Notes: generated by a model not told the origin, from the sequence alone. A stretch of DNA of 64,000 bases from CANJBX01 sp035556735 (GCA_035556735.1 DATMFF010000012.1:124001-188000), one strand, 5' to 3'; numbered from the stretch's first letter, positions 7,906 through 17,062 are shown. Made by a program: numbers and translations.

Positions 7906-8796
7906 ATGGCATCCGAGCGTCCGCACGTCGATGCGAAGACCCACGTCGCCACCACCGGCCACGAATGGGATGGCATCGAGGAGCTCAACACGCCGTTGCC
8001 GCGCTGGTGGCTGTGGCTGTTCTACGCCACGATCGTCTGGTCGGTGGGCTACTGGATCGTCTATCCGACCTGGCCGATGATCTCGTCCTACACGGCGGGG
8101 CTCTTCGGCTGGAGCTCGCGCGCGGCAGTGAACGAGCAGCTCGAGCGCCTCGTCGCCCAGCGCGCGCCTATGATGAACAAGCTGGCGCAGGCATCGGTCG
8201 CCGAGATCGCCGCGGACCCGCAGTTGGCCGACTTCGCGCGCGCGCTGAGCAAGCCGGCGTTCGCCGAGAACTGCGCGCCCTGCCACGGCGCGGGCGGCGG
8301 CGGCGCCAAGGGCTATCCCAACCTCAACGACGACGACTGGCTGTGGGGCGGCAAGCTCGACGACATCGCGCTGACCATCCGCCACGGCATCCGCGCCGCC
8401 GATGACAAGACCCGCCAGGGCAGCATGCCGGCGTTCGGACGCGACGGTATCCTCAAGCCGCAGGAGATCTCCGCGGCCGCGGACTACGTTCGCTCGCTCT
8501 CCAAGCTGCCGACGCCGGGCAGTGCCGACCTCGCACTCGGCAAGAAGGTGTTCGCCGACAATTGCGCCGTCTGTCATGGCGAGGCGGGCAAGGGCAACCG
8601 CGAGCTCGGCGCGCCCGACCTGACCGATGCGATCTGGCTCTACAGCCCCGACAAGGCCGTGATCGCCGAGGGCATCGCCAACGGCCGGGGTGGCTTGATG
8701 CCGGCCTGGGCGAGCCGTCTCGACGACACGACCATCAAGGCGCTTGCCGTCTATGTGCACAGCTTCGGCGGCGGCGAGAAGGACACTGGAAAGTAA
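7906..8796 (+). CDS. ccoP: cbb3 oxidase diheme subunit CcoP/FixP
   Basis: This 296-residue diheme cytochrome c has an N-terminal GHEWDGIEELNTPLPRWW segment characteristic of CcoP and one transmembrane helix (about 34-55). The heme c sites are CAPCH (123-127) and CAVCH (220-224), with likely methionine ligands in SMPAFG and LMPAWA. It is the electron entry point of the oxidase, accepting from soluble or membrane cytochromes c. A strong GGAGG precedes the ATG. The ccoG gene follows at once. Confidence 0.97.
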   Translation: MASERPHVDAKTHVATTGHEWDGIEELNTPLPRWWLWLFYATIVWSVGYWIVYPTWPMISSYTAGLFGWSSRAAVNEQLERLVAQRAPMMNKLAQASVAEIAADPQLADFARALSKPAFAENCAPCHGAGGGGAKGYPNLNDDDWLWGGKLDDIALTIRHGIRAADDKTRQGSMPAFGRDGILKPQEISAAADYVRSLSKLPTPGSADLALGKKVFADNCAVCHGEAGKGNRELGAPDLTDAIWLYSPDKAVIAEGIANGRGGLMPAWASRLDDTTIKALAVYVHSFGGGEKDTGK

Positions 8797-8798
8797 TC

Positions 8799-10334
8799 AT
8801 GCCCGCGTGTTGCAACATTGCCACCGATCTGCACGACATGATGGAGGGCCGCATGACCCTGCCGGAGCTCGTCACCGAGGCGAGCAACATCGTGCCGAGC
8901 GGCGGCGGGCCGGTCGACGACGAGCCGCCGCTTTACGCGCCGCGGCGCAACATCTATCCGCAGGCGGTGCAGGGCACGTTCCGCCGCATCAAGTGGATCG
9001 TGCTCGTCGTCACGCTCGGCATCTATTATCTGCTGCCGTTCGTGCGCTGGGACCGCGGCCCCGACGGCCCGAGCCAGGCCGTGCTCGTCGACATGGCCAA
9101 CGAGCGGTTCTATTTCTTCTTCATCGAGATCTGGCCGCAGGAGGTCTACTACATCACGGGCCTGCTGGTGCTCGCGGCGATGACGCTGTTCCTGATGAAC
9201 GCCGTCGCGGGCCGCGTGTGGTGCGGCTATCTCTGTCCGCAGACGGTGTGGACCGACCTGTTCTACGCGATCGAGCGGCGCATCGAGGGCGACCGGCGCG
9301 AGCACATGCAGCGCGACGCCGCGCCCTGGACCGCCGACAAGGTCGCGCGCAAGGCGCTCAAGCACGTCCTCTGGCTGATGGTGGCATGGTGGACAGGCGG
9401 CGCCTGGGTGCTCTACTTCGCCGATGCCCCGACGCTGGTGAAGGACCTCGCCACGTTCCAGGCACCGCCGATCGCCTATGCCTTCATCGGCATCCTCACG
9501 GTCACGACCTATGCCTTCGCCGGCCACATGCGCGAGCAGGTCTGCCTCTATATGTGTCCGTGGCCGCGCATCCAGGCGGCCCTCACCGACGAATACGCGT
9601 TCAACGTCACGTATCGTCTCGATCGCGGCGAGCCGCGCGGCTCGGTCAAGAAGAACGAGGCGCTGCGCAAGCAGGGCCTGCCCGCCGGCGACTGCATCGA
9701 CTGTCTGCAATGCGTGCACGTCTGCCCGACCGGCGTCGACATCCGCCAGGGGGCGAGCCTGGGCTGCATCCAGTGCGGCCTCTGCATCGACGCCTGCGAT
9801 ACGGTGATGGAGAAGGTCGGCCGGCCCACCCGGCTGATCGCCTACGACACGGATGACAACGTGCGCCGCCGCAAGGTCGGCCAGCCGCCGGTCGCGCGCA
9901 TCCTGCGCGCGCGCACGCTCATGTATGCCGCGATCATCGCCCTGGTCGGCGGCTTCATGCTCTACACGCTCGCCACGCGCGAAACGCTCGGCGTCAGCAT
10001 CATCCACGACCGCAATCCGATTTTCGTGCGGCTCGCCGACGGCGACATCCGCAACGGCTATACCGTGCGGCTGCTCAATAAGGAGCGCGTCACGCGCTAT
10101 CTGACGTTCGCCGTCGAGGGGCTGCCGGGCGCCACCATCGACCTGCCGGGCGTGCCGCTGCCGCCCGACGGCGACCGCGCCATCGAGGTCGGCCCCGACC
10201 AGACCCGCGAGTTGCGCCTCCTGATCACCGATCACGGACAGCGCATCGGCGCCACCACCGATATCGCCATCGTGGTGACGGATCGCGCGTCCGGCCACAC
10301 CGCCCGCGCGTCGGACCACTTCCGGGGACCCTGA
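8799..10334 (+). CDS. ccoG: cbb3 oxidase assembly protein CcoG/FixG (Cu(II)-reducing ferredoxin-like)
   Basis: This 511-residue membrane protein carries two ferredoxin-type cysteine clusters, CIDCLQCVHVCP and CIQCGLCIDACD (residues about 300-335), plus earlier CGYLCPQTVWTD and CLYMCPWPRIQ motifs. The C-terminal third is periplasmic and Ig-like. CcoG reduces copper for delivery to the CuB site during oxidase assembly. The start is uncertain: the ATG at 8799 follows GGAAAG directly after the ccoP stop, but an ATG at 8853 follows GGAGGG and would remove 18 residues. The homologous part begins near PLYAPRRNIYPQAV in either case. Confidence 0.95.
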   Translation: MPACCNIATDLHDMMEGRMTLPELVTEASNIVPSGGGPVDDEPPLYAPRRNIYPQAVQGTFRRIKWIVLVVTLGIYYLLPFVRWDRGPDGPSQAVLVDMANERFYFFFIEIWPQEVYYITGLLVLAAMTLFLMNAVAGRVWCGYLCPQTVWTDLFYAIERRIEGDRREHMQRDAAPWTADKVARKALKHVLWLMVAWWTGGAWVLYFADAPTLVKDLATFQAPPIAYAFIGILTVTTYAFAGHMREQVCLYMCPWPRIQAALTDEYAFNVTYRLDRGEPRGSVKKNEALRKQGLPAGDCIDCLQCVHVCPTGVDIRQGASLGCIQCGLCIDACDTVMEKVGRPTRLIAYDTDDNVRRRKVGQPPVARILRARTLMYAAIIALVGGFMLYTLATRETLGVSIIHDRNPIFVRLADGDIRNGYTVRLLNKERVTRYLTFAVEGLPGATIDLPGVPLPPDGDRAIEVGPDQTRELRLLITDHGQRIGATTDIAIVVTDRASGHTARASDHFRGP

Positions 10335-10346
10335 GGAGGAGCCGCC

Positions 10347-10841
10347 ATGACCACGCAACGCGCCACGGGCGAGATCACCGGCCGGAAAGTGCTCGTCGCC
10401 TTTATTGCCTTCTTCGGGGTGATCGCCGCGGTCAACTTCGTGATGCTGCGCGCGGCAACGTCGACCTTCGGTGGCGTGCAGGTGGACAGCGCCTATCGCG
10501 TCGGCCTCGCCTTCAACAAGGAAATCGCCGCCGCCGCCGAGCAGGAGGCCCGGCATTGGAAGGTGGATGCGCGACTCGCGCGCCGCGCCGACGATGCTCT
10601 GCAGCTCACGGTCCGCCTGCACGACGGCGGCGGCCTCGCGCCGGCGGGACTGGCGCTCGATGCCCGGCTCACCCATCCGGCCGACAGCCGGCGCGACCAT
10701 CGCTTCGCCATGGCGGAAGGCGCGGCCGGCGAGTTCAAGGGCGAGACCGACGCTCCGTCGGGACAGTGGGATCTGTTGATCGAGGCCTCGCGGGGCGGCG
10801 CGGTGCTCTATCGCTCCAAGAGCCGTTTGACGGTCAAGTGA
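10347..10841 (+). CDS. ccoH: cbb3 oxidase assembly protein CcoH/FixH
   Basis: This 164-residue protein has one N-terminal transmembrane helix (GRKVLVAFIAFFGVIAAVNFVML) and a periplasmic beta-rich domain that includes SAYRVGLAFNKEIAAA, the conserved FixH region, and GQWDLLIEA near the end. CcoH interacts with CcoN and is needed for stable assembly of the oxidase. The ATG follows a long GAGGAGGAG purine run after the ccoG stop. Confidence 0.92.
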   Translation: MTTQRATGEITGRKVLVAFIAFFGVIAAVNFVMLRAATSTFGGVQVDSAYRVGLAFNKEIAAAAEQEARHWKVDARLARRADDALQLTVRLHDGGGLAPAGLALDARLTHPADSRRDHRFAMAEGAAGEFKGETDAPSGQWDLLIEASRGGAVLYRSKSRLTVK

Positions 10842-10848
10842 GGATCAG

Positions 10849-13089
10849 ATGGGCGACGTGATCGACCTCTCCTCGTTCACCCGCAGCCGCGACGGCGGCC
10901 GCGCCGAGATGGATCTCGCGCTCGAAGGCGTGTCCTGCGGCGGCTGCATCGCGCGCATCGAAGGCGGGCTCAAGCGCCTGCCGGGCATCGATGAGGTGCG
11001 CGTCAATTTCACGAACCGGCGCGCGCACGTGGCCTGGACCAAGGGCGTGACGTCGCCCGAAGCGATCGTGGCCGAGGTCGAGCGGCTGGGCTATGGGGCC
11101 CATCCCTTCGTGGCGCAGCAGGTCGAGGACGACGAGGCGCGCGAGGCCAACCGCCTGCTGCGCTATCTCGCGGTCGCCGGCTTCGCCGCCATGAACATTA
11201 TGCTGCTCTCGGTGTCGGTGTGGTCGGGCAACGTGTCCGACATCACGCCCGAGACACGCGACCTGTTCCACTGGCTGTCGGCGGTGATCGCGCTTCCGGC
11301 GGTGGCCTATGCCGGGCAGCCGTTCTTCCGCAGCGCATTCGGTGCGTTGCGCGTGCGCTCGGTCAACATGGACGTTCCGATCGCGCTCGGCGTGCTGCTG
11401 GCGACCGGCATGTCGCTCGTCGAGACGATCAATCATGCCGAGCACGCCTATTTCGACTCCGCGGTGATGCTGCTGTTCTTCCTCCTGTGTGGCCGCTATC
11501 TCGACCGCGCCATGCGGCGCCGCACACGCGCCGTCGCCGGCAACCTCGCGGCCCTGCGCGCCCAGACCGCGCATCGGGTGCAGAAGGACGGCACCGTCGT
11601 GGAGGTGCCGGCTTCATCGCTGCGTCCGCGCGACACGATCATCGTTCGCCCCGGCGACCGTCTGCCGGCAGACGGGGTGGTGATCGCGGGCACCTCCGAG
11701 ATCGACGAGAGCATGGTGACCGGCGAGACCGCGCGGCGCGCCCTCAAGGGCGGCGAGACCGTCTATGCCGGCAGCCTCAACTTCACGGGCGCGCTGACGC
11801 TGCGCATCACCGCCGCGGGCGAGCGTACCCTGCTGGACGAGATCGAGCGTCTGCTCGACAATGCGGTCAAATCGAAGTCGCGCCGCGTGCAGCTCGCGGA
11901 CCGCGCCGCCCGCCTCTATGCGCCGCTCGTGCACACGGCCGCGGCGCTCACGCTGACGGGCTGGCTGCTGGCGGGCGCGGGCCTGCATGCCTCGGTGATG
12001 GCGGCGATCGCGGTGCTCATCATCACCTGTCCCTGTGCGCTCGCGCTGGCGGTGCCCGCGGTGCAGGTGGTGGCGGCCGGGCGGATGTTCCGCGGGGGCA
12101 TCATCCTCAACTCCGGCGACGCCATCGAGCGCCTCGCCGAGGTGGACACGGTGGCATTCGACAAGACCGGCACGCTGACGCTGCCGGAGGCGCGGGTGAC
12201 CAACGCCGGCCTGGTTGCGCGCGACATGCTCGAGACCGCCGCACGGCTCGCCCTGTCGAGCCGCCATCCGCTCGCGGCAGCGCTGGCGCGCGAGGCGAAC
12301 GAGCGGCGCATGTTCGAGGACGTCAGCGAGCATCCCGGCGAGGGCGTTTCCGTCGAGATCGACGGCCGCGCCGCTAGGCTGGGCAGCCCCGCGTTCTGCG
12401 ACGCGGTGTGGACCGCAAATCAGTACGGCGCGGCGAGCGCCGACTCGCTGATCGCCTTCCGCCATGGCGACGAGACCGCGATCTTCGTCGTGCAGCAAAC
12501 GCTGCGGCCGGATGCGCGTGCCGTCGTGCAGGCGCTGCGGGGGCGCGGCCTTGCCGTTTGCATCCTCTCCGGGGATCGCGCCGAGGCGGTGGCGCCCGTC
12601 GCCGCCGCGCTCGGCATCGAGGACTGGCAGGCGGGGCTGATGCCCGGCCGCAAGGTGGAACTGCTGCGTGACCTCAAGGCGCGCGGCAAGCGCGTCCTCA
12701 TGGTCGGCGACGGCATCAACGATGCGCCCTCGCTTGCCGAGGCGCACGTCTCGCTCTCTCCCATCACGGCGGCGGAGATTTCGCAGGCGCATGCCGATGC
12801 GGTCTTCGTCGGCCAGCGGCTTGACCCCGTGGCGGAGGCACTCGCGATCTCGCGCGATGCCCGCCGTCTGATGACGCAGAACCTGCTGCTGGCGGTGATC
12901 TACAATGCCATCGCCGTGCCGATTGCAGTGGCCGGCCTGGTGACGCCGCTGATCGCGGCGCTCGCGATGTCCGGCTCCTCGCTGCTGGTCACGGGCAACG
13001 CGCTGCGCCTGAGCTTCGCCTGGCCCTTCCGCAAGGCCGAGGCGGGCCCGCCGACCGAAACCCGACAAGCCAAGCTGGCGATGCCATGA
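10849..13089 (+). CDS. ccoI: Copper-translocating P1B-type ATPase CcoI/FixI
   Basis: This 746-residue P-type ATPase has an N-terminal heavy-metal-associated domain with the metal site SCGGC, then transmembrane segments containing the CPC ion motif (ITCPCALAL), the phosphorylation motif DKTGTLTLPEA, the nucleotide-binding HP motif (SSRHPLAA) and the hinge MVGDGINDAPSL. CcoI moves copper for the binuclear centre of cbb3 oxidase. Its place between ccoH and ccoS is diagnostic and separates it from general copper-efflux pumps such as the one at 31914. Its last bases overlap ccoS (ATGA). Confidence 0.96.
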   Translation: MGDVIDLSSFTRSRDGGRAEMDLALEGVSCGGCIARIEGGLKRLPGIDEVRVNFTNRRAHVAWTKGVTSPEAIVAEVERLGYGAHPFVAQQVEDDEAREANRLLRYLAVAGFAAMNIMLLSVSVWSGNVSDITPETRDLFHWLSAVIALPAVAYAGQPFFRSAFGALRVRSVNMDVPIALGVLLATGMSLVETINHAEHAYFDSAVMLLFFLLCGRYLDRAMRRRTRAVAGNLAALRAQTAHRVQKDGTVVEVPASSLRPRDTIIVRPGDRLPADGVVIAGTSEIDESMVTGETARRALKGGETVYAGSLNFTGALTLRITAAGERTLLDEIERLLDNAVKSKSRRVQLADRAARLYAPLVHTAAALTLTGWLLAGAGLHASVMAAIAVLIITCPCALALAVPAVQVVAAGRMFRGGIILNSGDAIERLAEVDTVAFDKTGTLTLPEARVTNAGLVARDMLETAARLALSSRHPLAAALAREANERRMFEDVSEHPGEGVSVEIDGRAARLGSPAFCDAVWTANQYGAASADSLIAFRHGDETAIFVVQQTLRPDARAVVQALRGRGLAVCILSGDRAEAVAPVAAALGIEDWQAGLMPGRKVELLRDLKARGKRVLMVGDGINDAPSLAEAHVSLSPITAAEISQAHADAVFVGQRLDPVAEALAISRDARRLMTQNLLLAVIYNAIAVPIAVAGLVTPLIAALAMSGSSLLVTGNALRLSFAWPFRKAEAGPPTETRQAKLAMP

Positions 13090-13247
13090 ACGTCCTCGTC
13101 TACCTCCTGCCGCTTGCTCTCGGCCTCGGCCTCATCGGCCTGTTCGCGTTCCTGTGGTCGCTGCGCAGCGGCCAGTACGACGATTTGGACGGGGCCGCGC
13201 TGCGCGTCCTCGAGGACGACGACGTGACGCCCGACCGCTTGCGGTAA
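13086..13247 (+). CDS. ccoS: cbb3 oxidase maturation protein CcoS/FixS
   Basis: This 53-residue protein, short enough to be missed by automatic length cut-offs, starts at the ATGA overlap with ccoI. It has one transmembrane helix (LVYLLPLALGLGLIGLFAFL) followed by the signature WSLRSGQYDDLDGAALRVL. CcoS proteins keep this W-x-x-x-x-GQ-[FY]-x-D-x-x pattern and are needed for cofactor insertion into CcoN. It closes the oxidase operon. Its stop codon lies inside a FixK box for the next gene. Confidence 0.95.
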   Translation: MNVLVYLLPLALGLGLIGLFAFLWSLRSGQYDDLDGAALRVLEDDDVTPDRLR

Positions 13248-13252
13248 ATCAA
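13239..13252 (+). promoter_or_regulatory. FixK box upstream of second CBS-BON gene
   Basis: TTGCGGTAAATCAA matches TTG(A/C)-N6-TCAA and overlaps the ccoS stop codon. Its centre is about 68 bp before the start of the CBS-BON gene, consistent with FixK activation independent of read-through from the oxidase operon. Confidence 0.6.
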
Positions 13253-13313
13253 GGCGGGCTTGGCCCCTCCGCCGCATGCTGCCTCCGCAAATCGATCAAG
13301 GAGGGTCAATGCC

Positions 13314-13997
13314 ATGAAAGCCGCCGATGTAATGGTGCGCGACGTCGTCACGGTCTCGCCGGACGCCACGGTCCACGAGGTTGTTCTGCTGCTGCTCAAG
13401 AACCGGATCAGCGGCGTGCCGGTCGTGGACGCCGCCGGCAAGCTCGTCGGGATCGTGAGCGAAGGCGATCTGCTGCATCGTGCCGAAGCGGGCACCGAGC
13501 AGCGCCACTCGCGCTTCCTGTCCGTGTTCGCCTCCAACGAGGCGCGCGCCGCCGAATACGTCAAATCGCATTCGCGCAAGGTGAGCGACATCATGACCAA
13601 GAACGTCGTGACGGCGTCGCCCGCGACTTCGCTGCGCGACATCGCCGCCATGCTCGAGAAGAACGGCATCAAGCGCGTGCCGATCGTCGACAACGGCAAG
13701 CTCGTCGGCATCGTCAGCCGCGCCAATCTCATCCAGGCGCTGGCGGTCGCGCCGGTGCAGCAGGCGTCGGTCGACGACACGGCGCTGCGCGACGAGGTCA
13801 TGAACAAGATCAACTCGAAGAGCTGGTCGCGGCCCTATCTCGTCAACGCGCTGGTGCGCGACGGCACGGTCGAACTGTGGGGCATCGTCTCCACCGACGC
13901 CGAGAAGAACGCGCTGCGCGTCGTCGCCGAGGTCACTCCGGGCGTCCGCGCCGTGAAGGACAATCTCACGGTCCGCACGATCGAAGCCTGGGCCTAG
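13314..13997 (+). CDS. CBS-CBS-BON domain protein (paralogue of 1813)
   Basis: This 227-residue protein has the same order as the one at 1813: CBS (KAADVMVRDVVTVSPDATV), CBS (VSDIMTKNVVTASPATSL, GIVSRANLIQAL) and a C-terminal BON domain (VRDGTVELWGIVS). The two proteins share long identical blocks such as the KRLPVL/KRVPIV and GIVSRANL segments. The ATG is preceded by AGGAGG at nine bases. Regulation by the FixK box at 13239 is likely. A ligand-sensing role at the membrane or in energy stress is inferred from the domains; no enzymatic domain is present. Confidence 0.86.
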   Translation: MKAADVMVRDVVTVSPDATVHEVVLLLLKNRISGVPVVDAAGKLVGIVSEGDLLHRAEAGTEQRHSRFLSVFASNEARAAEYVKSHSRKVSDIMTKNVVTASPATSLRDIAAMLEKNGIKRVPIVDNGKLVGIVSRANLIQALAVAPVQQASVDDTALRDEVMNKINSKSWSRPYLVNALVRDGTVELWGIVSTDAEKNALRVVAEVTPGVRAVKDNLTVRTIEAWA

Positions 13998-14032
13998 CAG
14001 TCCCTGACTGGCTCTCCAGGGCACCGGCGAGT

Positions 14033-14053
14033 GGCCGTTCGAAAAGAACGGCC
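14033..14053 (+). terminator. Hairpin after CBS-BON gene
   Basis: GGCCGTTC and GAACGGCC form a perfect 8-bp stem around the loop GAAAA, 36 bases after the CBS-BON stop codon. No T-run follows, so it is at best a weak intrinsic terminator or an RNA-stabilising hairpin. Confidence 0.45.
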
Positions 14054-14172
14054 TCGTTCGCGTCATTGTCCCCGGCCCTCATGCCGGGAAGCTCTCCCTG
14101 CCGGGGCGCAGGGCTTGGCTCGATCCGGTCGCGCGCCGTAGGGTGACCCCTCGGCTCCAACGCGAGGATCGG

Positions 14173-15411
14173 ATGAAGTCCCGTCATACGGCTACGCTGC
14201 ACACGTGGCGGCAGAGCGCCTACGAACTCCTTGAAGGAGGCGCGTCGGGCGGTCGCGCCGGCCTCTTCGTGCAGGCCGGTATCGTCGCGACGGTGGTCGC
14301 GAGCGTGCTGGGCGTCACGCTGTCTTCGGTCGCCTCGCTGGCGGATCGCTACGGTGCGGTGTTCGATGCGATCGAGATGATCGCGCTCGTCGTGTTCACC
14401 GTCGAGCTCGCCTTTCGTCTGTGGGTCGCGGCCGAGCACCCACTCCACCGGCACATGTCCCCGGCCCGGGCGCGCCTGAAATTCCTGCTCAGTCCCGCGG
14501 GCCTGATCGACCTCGCCGCGGTGCTGCCGTTCTGGCTGGCGTTCGTGTTCCCGAGCGAATTGCAGGTGCTGGTGATCCTGCGCGTCCTGCGCCTGCTCAA
14601 GCTCGGGCGTTACTCGCCCGCCATGCGCGCGCTGCTCGACGCGATCTACCAGGAGCGCCTGGCGCTCGTCGGCTGCTTTGCGCTGCTGATCGGCGTGGCG
14701 CTGATCGCGGGCACCGCGATGTATCTCATCGAGCACGATGCGCAGCCGGACAAGCTCGCCAGCATTCCGGACGGCATGTGGTGGGCGATCGTGACGCTCG
14801 GCACGATCGGCTACGGCGACGTGGTGCCGGTGACCACGGGGGGGCGGATCACGGCGTCGCTCACCATCTTCATGGGCCTCATCATCCTTGCGTTGCCCAT
14901 CGGCATCATCTCCAGCGCCTTCGCCAACGACATCCACCGCCGCAATTTCGTGGTCACCTGGGCCATGGTGGCGCGCGTCCCGCTGTTCGCCGGTCTCGAT
15001 GCCGCGCAGATCTCGCACGTCATGCGGCTGCTGCGCGCGCAGCGCTTCGAGGCAGGCGCGATCATCGCGCGGCGCGGCGAGCCCGCGCATTCGATGTATT
15101 TCATCTCGGCCGGCGAGGTCGAGATCCATACGCGCGACCGCACCGTGCGGCTCGCAGGGGGGCACTTCTTCGGGGAAGTGGCGGTGCTGCGCAAGGCGCG
15201 GCGCTCCGCGACCGTCACGGCGGTGAGCACGACGAGCCTTCTCGTGCTCGACGCCTACGACGTCCAGGTCCTGATGGAGCGCGAGCCCCTGATCGCCGAG
15301 CGCATCCGGCATACGGCGCGCGAGCGGGTCGGCGAGGACGTTCTGGAGCCGAAGGGCGACATCGTGACCACGGAGATCGAAGACGTGCCGGCGCGGGACA
15401 GCGACGGCTAG
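14173..15411 (+). CDS. Cyclic-nucleotide-gated potassium channel homologue (MloK1-like)
   Basis: This 412-residue protein has six predicted transmembrane segments with the S4-like arginine-bearing helix ILRVLRLLKLGRYS, the pore selectivity filter TLGTIGYGD near residue 210, and a C-terminal cyclic nucleotide-binding domain (RRGEPAHSMYFISAGEVEI, GHFFGEVAVLRKARRSATV). This is the architecture of the Mesorhizobium channel MloK1, a cAMP-gated K+ channel. The ATG at 14173 follows GAGGAT; a GTG ten codons upstream lacks a better site. It lies among envelope and ion-transport genes and is probably transcribed separately from the cbb3 operon. Confidence 0.88.
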   Translation: MKSRHTATLHTWRQSAYELLEGGASGGRAGLFVQAGIVATVVASVLGVTLSSVASLADRYGAVFDAIEMIALVVFTVELAFRLWVAAEHPLHRHMSPARARLKFLLSPAGLIDLAAVLPFWLAFVFPSELQVLVILRVLRLLKLGRYSPAMRALLDAIYQERLALVGCFALLIGVALIAGTAMYLIEHDAQPDKLASIPDGMWWAIVTLGTIGYGDVVPVTTGGRITASLTIFMGLIILALPIGIISSAFANDIHRRNFVVTWAMVARVPLFAGLDAAQISHVMRLLRAQRFEAGAIIARRGEPAHSMYFISAGEVEIHTRDRTVRLAGGHFFGEVAVLRKARRSATVTAVSTTSLLVLDAYDVQVLMEREPLIAERIRHTARERVGEDVLEPKGDIVTTEIEDVPARDSDG

Positions 15412-15505
15412 GGCGCACGTGGGGACCCCGGCGGGGCGCGGGGAACCCGGATTGACGCCGGGCGTTTTCCCCTACCGCGGGGCCATCCCGCGTGAAAGCT
15501 CCCCG

Positions 15506-16603
15506 ATGCTGAACCCGCCAAGCGGCCGCAGTGATGCGATCGAGGTCGCCGCCTCCCAGTCCGAGGAGCGGCGCAAGCGCGAATGGCTGCGGATCGCCTC
15601 GCAGATCGCCACGATCGGCATCTTCATCGTTCTGCTCGGGGTCGTGCTCAGCCTGGCGCGCGGGCTCCTGCGGCCGGTCGCGGCCGGCATCATCGTCGTG
15701 GTGATGCTCGGGCCGCTGGCGCGGCGCATGACCGGCCGGCGCTTCCCGCCTGTGCTGTTCGCGATCCTGGTGGTCGGCGTCATCGTCGCGCTGATGCACT
15801 TCATCACCATCGCGCTGTCCGGTCCGATAGCCGAGCTCGTCGAGACGCTGCCGACGCTCGGCCCGACCATCGCCCAGAAGTTCACGGTGTTCCAGCCCAT
15901 GCTCGGCGTCTGGCACAGGCTGCAGGACTGGCTCAGCCCGGGCGGTGGGACGAGCGCCTTCAGGGTCGAGCTCGCGCCGCTCCTGCAGGCCATGGCCGCC
16001 TATCTCACGCCGGCCGTGGGCGAGCTGGTGGTGTTTCTGGCGACGCTGTTCCTCGCGCTGGTCAGCCGCGACAGCCTGCGCCGCAATCTCATCCTTTTCT
16101 TTCCGGACCAGAGCGAGCGGCTGGCCGCCATCCGCGTTCTCAACGAGATCGAGGAGCGCCTGACGCGGTACATCGGCGCGATCACCTCCATTAATCTCGG
16201 GCTCGGCTTGGTCACGGCCCTCATCTCATGGGCCGTCGGTCTGCCCTCGCCGGTGCTGTTCGGGCTGCTGGCCTTCATCGCCAACTACGTCCCTTATCTC
16301 GGCCCGGGCGTCACGCTCGTCGTCCTGTTCGTCGCCGGCCTCGCGACGTTCCCGCTGCTGACCGACGCGCTGATCGCGCCGGTGATCTTCCTTGCGGTGA
16401 CCACGGTGGAGGGGCAGTTGATCACCCCGGCGTTCGTGGGGCAGCGCATCACCGCCAGCCCGCTGGCCGTGTTCCTCTCGCTGGCGTTCTGGATCTGGCT
16501 GTGGGGCCCGGTCGGCGGCTTCCTGTCCGTCCCGCTCCTGATCATCGGTTACGCCGTGCTCAATCAGCTCAGGACGAAGACCGAGGTGGATATTCCCGGC
16601 TAG
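15506..16603 (+). CDS. AI-2E family transporter (PerM-like)
   Basis: This 365-residue membrane protein has paired hydrophobic segments at each end and a soluble stretch between, the pattern of AI-2E/PerM permeases. Recognisable are GIIVVVMLGPLARRMTGR near the N-terminus and the C-terminal block ANYVPYLGPGVTLVVLF, TTVEGQLITPAFVGQRI and SLAFWIWLWGPVGGFLSVP. Family members export autoinducer-2 or act as Na+/H+ antiporters; the substrate here is unknown. The ATG at 15506 has only a weak ribosome binding site, and a GTG frame start upstream is possible. Confidence 0.85.
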   Translation: MLNPPSGRSDAIEVAASQSEERRKREWLRIASQIATIGIFIVLLGVVLSLARGLLRPVAAGIIVVVMLGPLARRMTGRRFPPVLFAILVVGVIVALMHFITIALSGPIAELVETLPTLGPTIAQKFTVFQPMLGVWHRLQDWLSPGGGTSAFRVELAPLLQAMAAYLTPAVGELVVFLATLFLALVSRDSLRRNLILFFPDQSERLAAIRVLNEIEERLTRYIGAITSINLGLGLVTALISWAVGLPSPVLFGLLAFIANYVPYLGPGVTLVVLFVAGLATFPLLTDALIAPVIFLAVTTVEGQLITPAFVGQRITASPLAVFLSLAFWIWLWGPVGGFLSVPLLIIGYAVLNQLRTKTEVDIPG

Positions 16604-16696
16604 CAACGTCGCGGCGCTCGGCCGAGGTTGGGGGTGTCACCCGGCAACCATTTGCGCGGTGGTGCGTTGATGCCCTGGCCCAACAGGAGTCAGTTC

Positions 16697-17062
16697 ATGC
16701 CGACCGCACGCAAGCGAAACGGCCAGGGAAAGCGCGAGAGCTTTGCCGGCGCCACATCAGCCGTCCAGCAGGACCTGCGCAATCTGCGCGACGATCTGAG
16801 CGCGCTCGCGGACGAGGTGACGAACCTCGCCCAGGAGACCAGCGAGGAAACACTCGCCGACATCAAGGAGCGCGTTGCGCGCTTGCGCGACAATGTCGAT
16901 GAGTTCGTCTCGGACGCCGGCGCGCGCGGCCGCGATGCATTGCGCGATATGACCGACGACCTCAACGACGCCGTGCAGACTTCGGTGCGCGAGCATCCGA
17001 TCACCGTCCTCGCGATCGCGGCCGGCATCGGATTCATCTTCGGCGCCACCTGGCGGCGCTGA
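16697..17062 (+). CDS. DUF883 family membrane-anchored protein (ElaB/YqjD-like)
   Basis: This 121-residue protein has a basic N-terminus, a long amphipathic helix region (about 25-95, SAVQQDLRNLRDDLSALADE onward) and a C-terminal transmembrane helix (ITVLAIAAGIGFIFGATW) ending in WRR. This is the layout of the ElaB/YqjD family, tail-anchored inner-membrane proteins some of which bind ribosomes in stationary phase. The ATG follows AGGAG. The holin-like protein gene downstream repeats the yqjD-yqjE order known from enterobacteria. Confidence 0.82.
   Translation: MPTARKRNGQGKRESFAGATSAVQQDLRNLRDDLSALADEVTNLAQETSEETLADIKERVARLRDNVDEFVSDAGARGRDALRDMTDDLNDAVQTSVREHPITVLAIAAGIGFIFGATWRR

Noticed and set aside
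8751..10700. A 649-codon open frame on the minus strand
   Set aside because: Antisense to ccoP, ccoG and ccoH, whose protein motifs are unmistakable on the plus strand.
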